Assembly (NCBI RefSeq): GCF_011927765.1
Contig: NZ_JAATJG010000004.1
Span: 1 to 64,000, forward strand
Source: Wenyingzhuangia aestuarii
Lineage (GTDB): Bacteria; Bacteroidota; Bacteroidia; Flavobacteriales; Flavobacteriaceae
Length of the DNA stretch: 64,000 nucleotides
Direction: 5' to 3'
The notes under the pieces were generated by a model. It was given only the letters and a program-made list of their open reading frames with translations. It was not told the DNA's origin and made no database searches. Positions 63,261 through 64,000 of this stretch are shown here, in pieces. Within the stretch, counting starts at the first letter, position 1. Every line of letters begins with the position of its first letter. A program made the translations under genes and the position numbers.

Positions 63261-63830
63261 TTATGTAAAAGATTCTACCTCTAATATTCCAGTTTCTGGT
63301 ATTTGATCTAAATGCATATTCCCAATTCTTACACGTATCAAACGTAAAACAGGATAGCCTACGGCAGAAAACATTTTTCTAACCTGTCTAAATTTTCCTT
63401 CGGTAATAGTAATACTTGCCCAACTAGTTGGACCATGCCTATCATCTCTTACTGTTTTAGCTCTATGTGGTAGTTTTACCGGTGTTTCTATTTTTTTAGC
63501 AACACACGGAAGCGTTTGGTATTTTTCTTTCTCTACTCCTATTAAAACACCTTCTTTAAGCAGATTAATTGCTGTTTCTGTAATTATACCATCAAGCTGA
63601 ACATGATATTCTTTTTCTACCTTTTTAGAACGTACTCTTTCGCTTTCCATTCCGTCTGTTGTTAATAACAATAAGCCTTCACTAGGTTCATCTAGTCTAC
63701 CAATAGCCATGGTTTCTTTGGGTACAACGTACAAATCTCCTAAAAACTTTTTTTTATGCGCATTCTTTTCGGCACTCGTAAATTGAGAAATATATCCGTA
63801 AGGTTTGTGTATTAAAAAATGTCTGTGCAT
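63261..63830 (-). CDS. RluE-type rRNA pseudouridine synthase
   Basis: ATG 63830 gives 189 residues beginning 'MHRHFLIHKPYGYISQF', the family start; the longer reading adds unrelated sequence. Catalytic Asp47 lies in 'GRLDEPSEGLLLLT'. 'EKEYHVQLDG' and 'ITEGKFRQVRKMFSAVGYPVLRLIRVRIG' in pieces match the RsuA/RluB/RluE family, and the lack of an S4 domain points to the RluE group. It isomerises a uridine in 23S rRNA. Convergent with the LytTR gene; no hairpin is visible between. Confidence 0.9.
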   Translation of the reverse strand: MHRHFLIHKPYGYISQFTSAEKNAHKKKFLGDLYVVPKETMAIGRLDEPSEGLLLLTTDGMESERVRSKKVEKEYHVQLDGIITETAINLLKEGVLIGVEKEKYQTLPCVAKKIETPVKLPHRAKTVRDDRHGPTSWASITITEGKFRQVRKMFSAVGYPVLRLIRVRIGNMHLDQIPETGILEVESFT

Positions 63831-63871
63831 GTAGATACTTGTTATAAAATAAGAGGAGTAAGATAAAAAAA

Positions 63872-63900
63872 TAGCGACTCTAAACAAGTTAGAGTCGCTA
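63872..63900 (-). terminator. Terminator of a gene entering from the right edge
   Basis: A perfect 12-bp stem TAGCGACTCTAA (63872-63883) with TTAGAGTCGCTA (63889-63900), loop ACAAG. On the reverse strand the stem is followed by T7 (A7 at 63865-63871), so it ends a reverse-strand transcript coming from beyond 63900. The last 100 bases show only a possible short C-terminus, so the gene lies outside the window. Confidence 0.8.
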
Positions 63901-64000
63901 CAAAAATTTTATAGATATTTTTTCTTGGGTAGATAAGTAAAGTTTCAGTTTAAAACTTTCTTAGTCATAACGCATTTAAAATAGTTTAGTACTACAAATC

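Noticed and set aside
1-64000. tRNA, rRNA, riboswitch or insertion sequence
   Set aside because: I found no cloverleaf, rRNA-like block, transposase or terminal inverted repeats on reading the window; this was by eye, so a covariance search would be decisive.

Overview
This window looks like chromosome from a marine member of the Flavobacteriaceae (Bacteroidota); I do not assign a genus. The evidence is the low GC content, a SusC/SusD-type glycan uptake locus, many short-tether lipoproteins with a Cys 18-26 residues in, DUF4270 and Lacal_2735 families, a zeaxanthin-type carotenoid cluster, LytTR signalling, and -7 elements of the Bacteroidota form TAnnTTTG. I see no rRNA, tRNA, CRISPR array, insertion sequence, prophage or plasmid signature.

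Layout. 1-2.6 kb: a GH95 alpha-fucosidase-like gene broken by one in-frame stop. 2.8-13.4 kb: a polysaccharide utilisation locus with a membrane-bound SusR-like (DUF6377-type) regulator, SusC, SusD, a PKD-type surface lipoprotein and two GH30 lipoproteins, ending in a strong two-way terminator. 13.4-17.6 kb: a SulP transporter, a rhomboid protease, a lipid A-type acyltransferase and a membrane LytTR regulator. 17.8-23.4 kb: carotenoid genes (crtI, crtB, a small secreted protein, crtZ, lycopene cyclase) joined to a photolyase. 23.5-25.8 kb: an SGNH hydrolase, YjbQ, Hsp20 and a small protein. 25.8-31.9 kb: a reverse-strand block of two paralogous LytS-type kinases, one LytTR response regulator and three tandem paralogous lipoproteins. 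32-41.7 kb: dnaK, an AraC/MFS divergent pair and housekeeping genes (yaaA, rluD, PASTA protein, ddl, coaD). 42-49.5 kb: a TetR-led stress or light cluster with a second photolyase-like protein and two tiny Lacal_2735 genes; a 13-copy heptamer repeat lies inside it. 49.5-54 kb: an ABC/HlyD/TolC export operon whose ATPase has lost most catalytic motifs. 54-64 kb: YdeI, TspO, a COG0523 GTPase, RlmD-like methyltransferase, DUF4270 protein with a partner barrel, a kelch lipoprotein, a LytS/LytTR pair with a frameshifted regulator, and an RluE-type pseudouridine synthase.

The most interesting locus is 25.8-32.0 kb. Both the kinase operon and the lipoprotein operon are preceded by a direct repeat of about TTGGGAAACAA with an exact 21-bp period, the geometry expected for a LytTR dimer. 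This suggests a self-contained envelope-sensing regulon of three lipoproteins, two kinases and one regulator. A second shared-promoter case is dnaK and hsp20: both carry TGGCAT-N5-TTGA about 35-40 bases before the inferred leader-to-start distance, next to a palindrome, consistent with a sigma-54-like heat-shock promoter. Three coding defects or degenerations (GH95 stop, LytTR frameshift in an A4 run, degenerate ABC ATPase) deserve checking.
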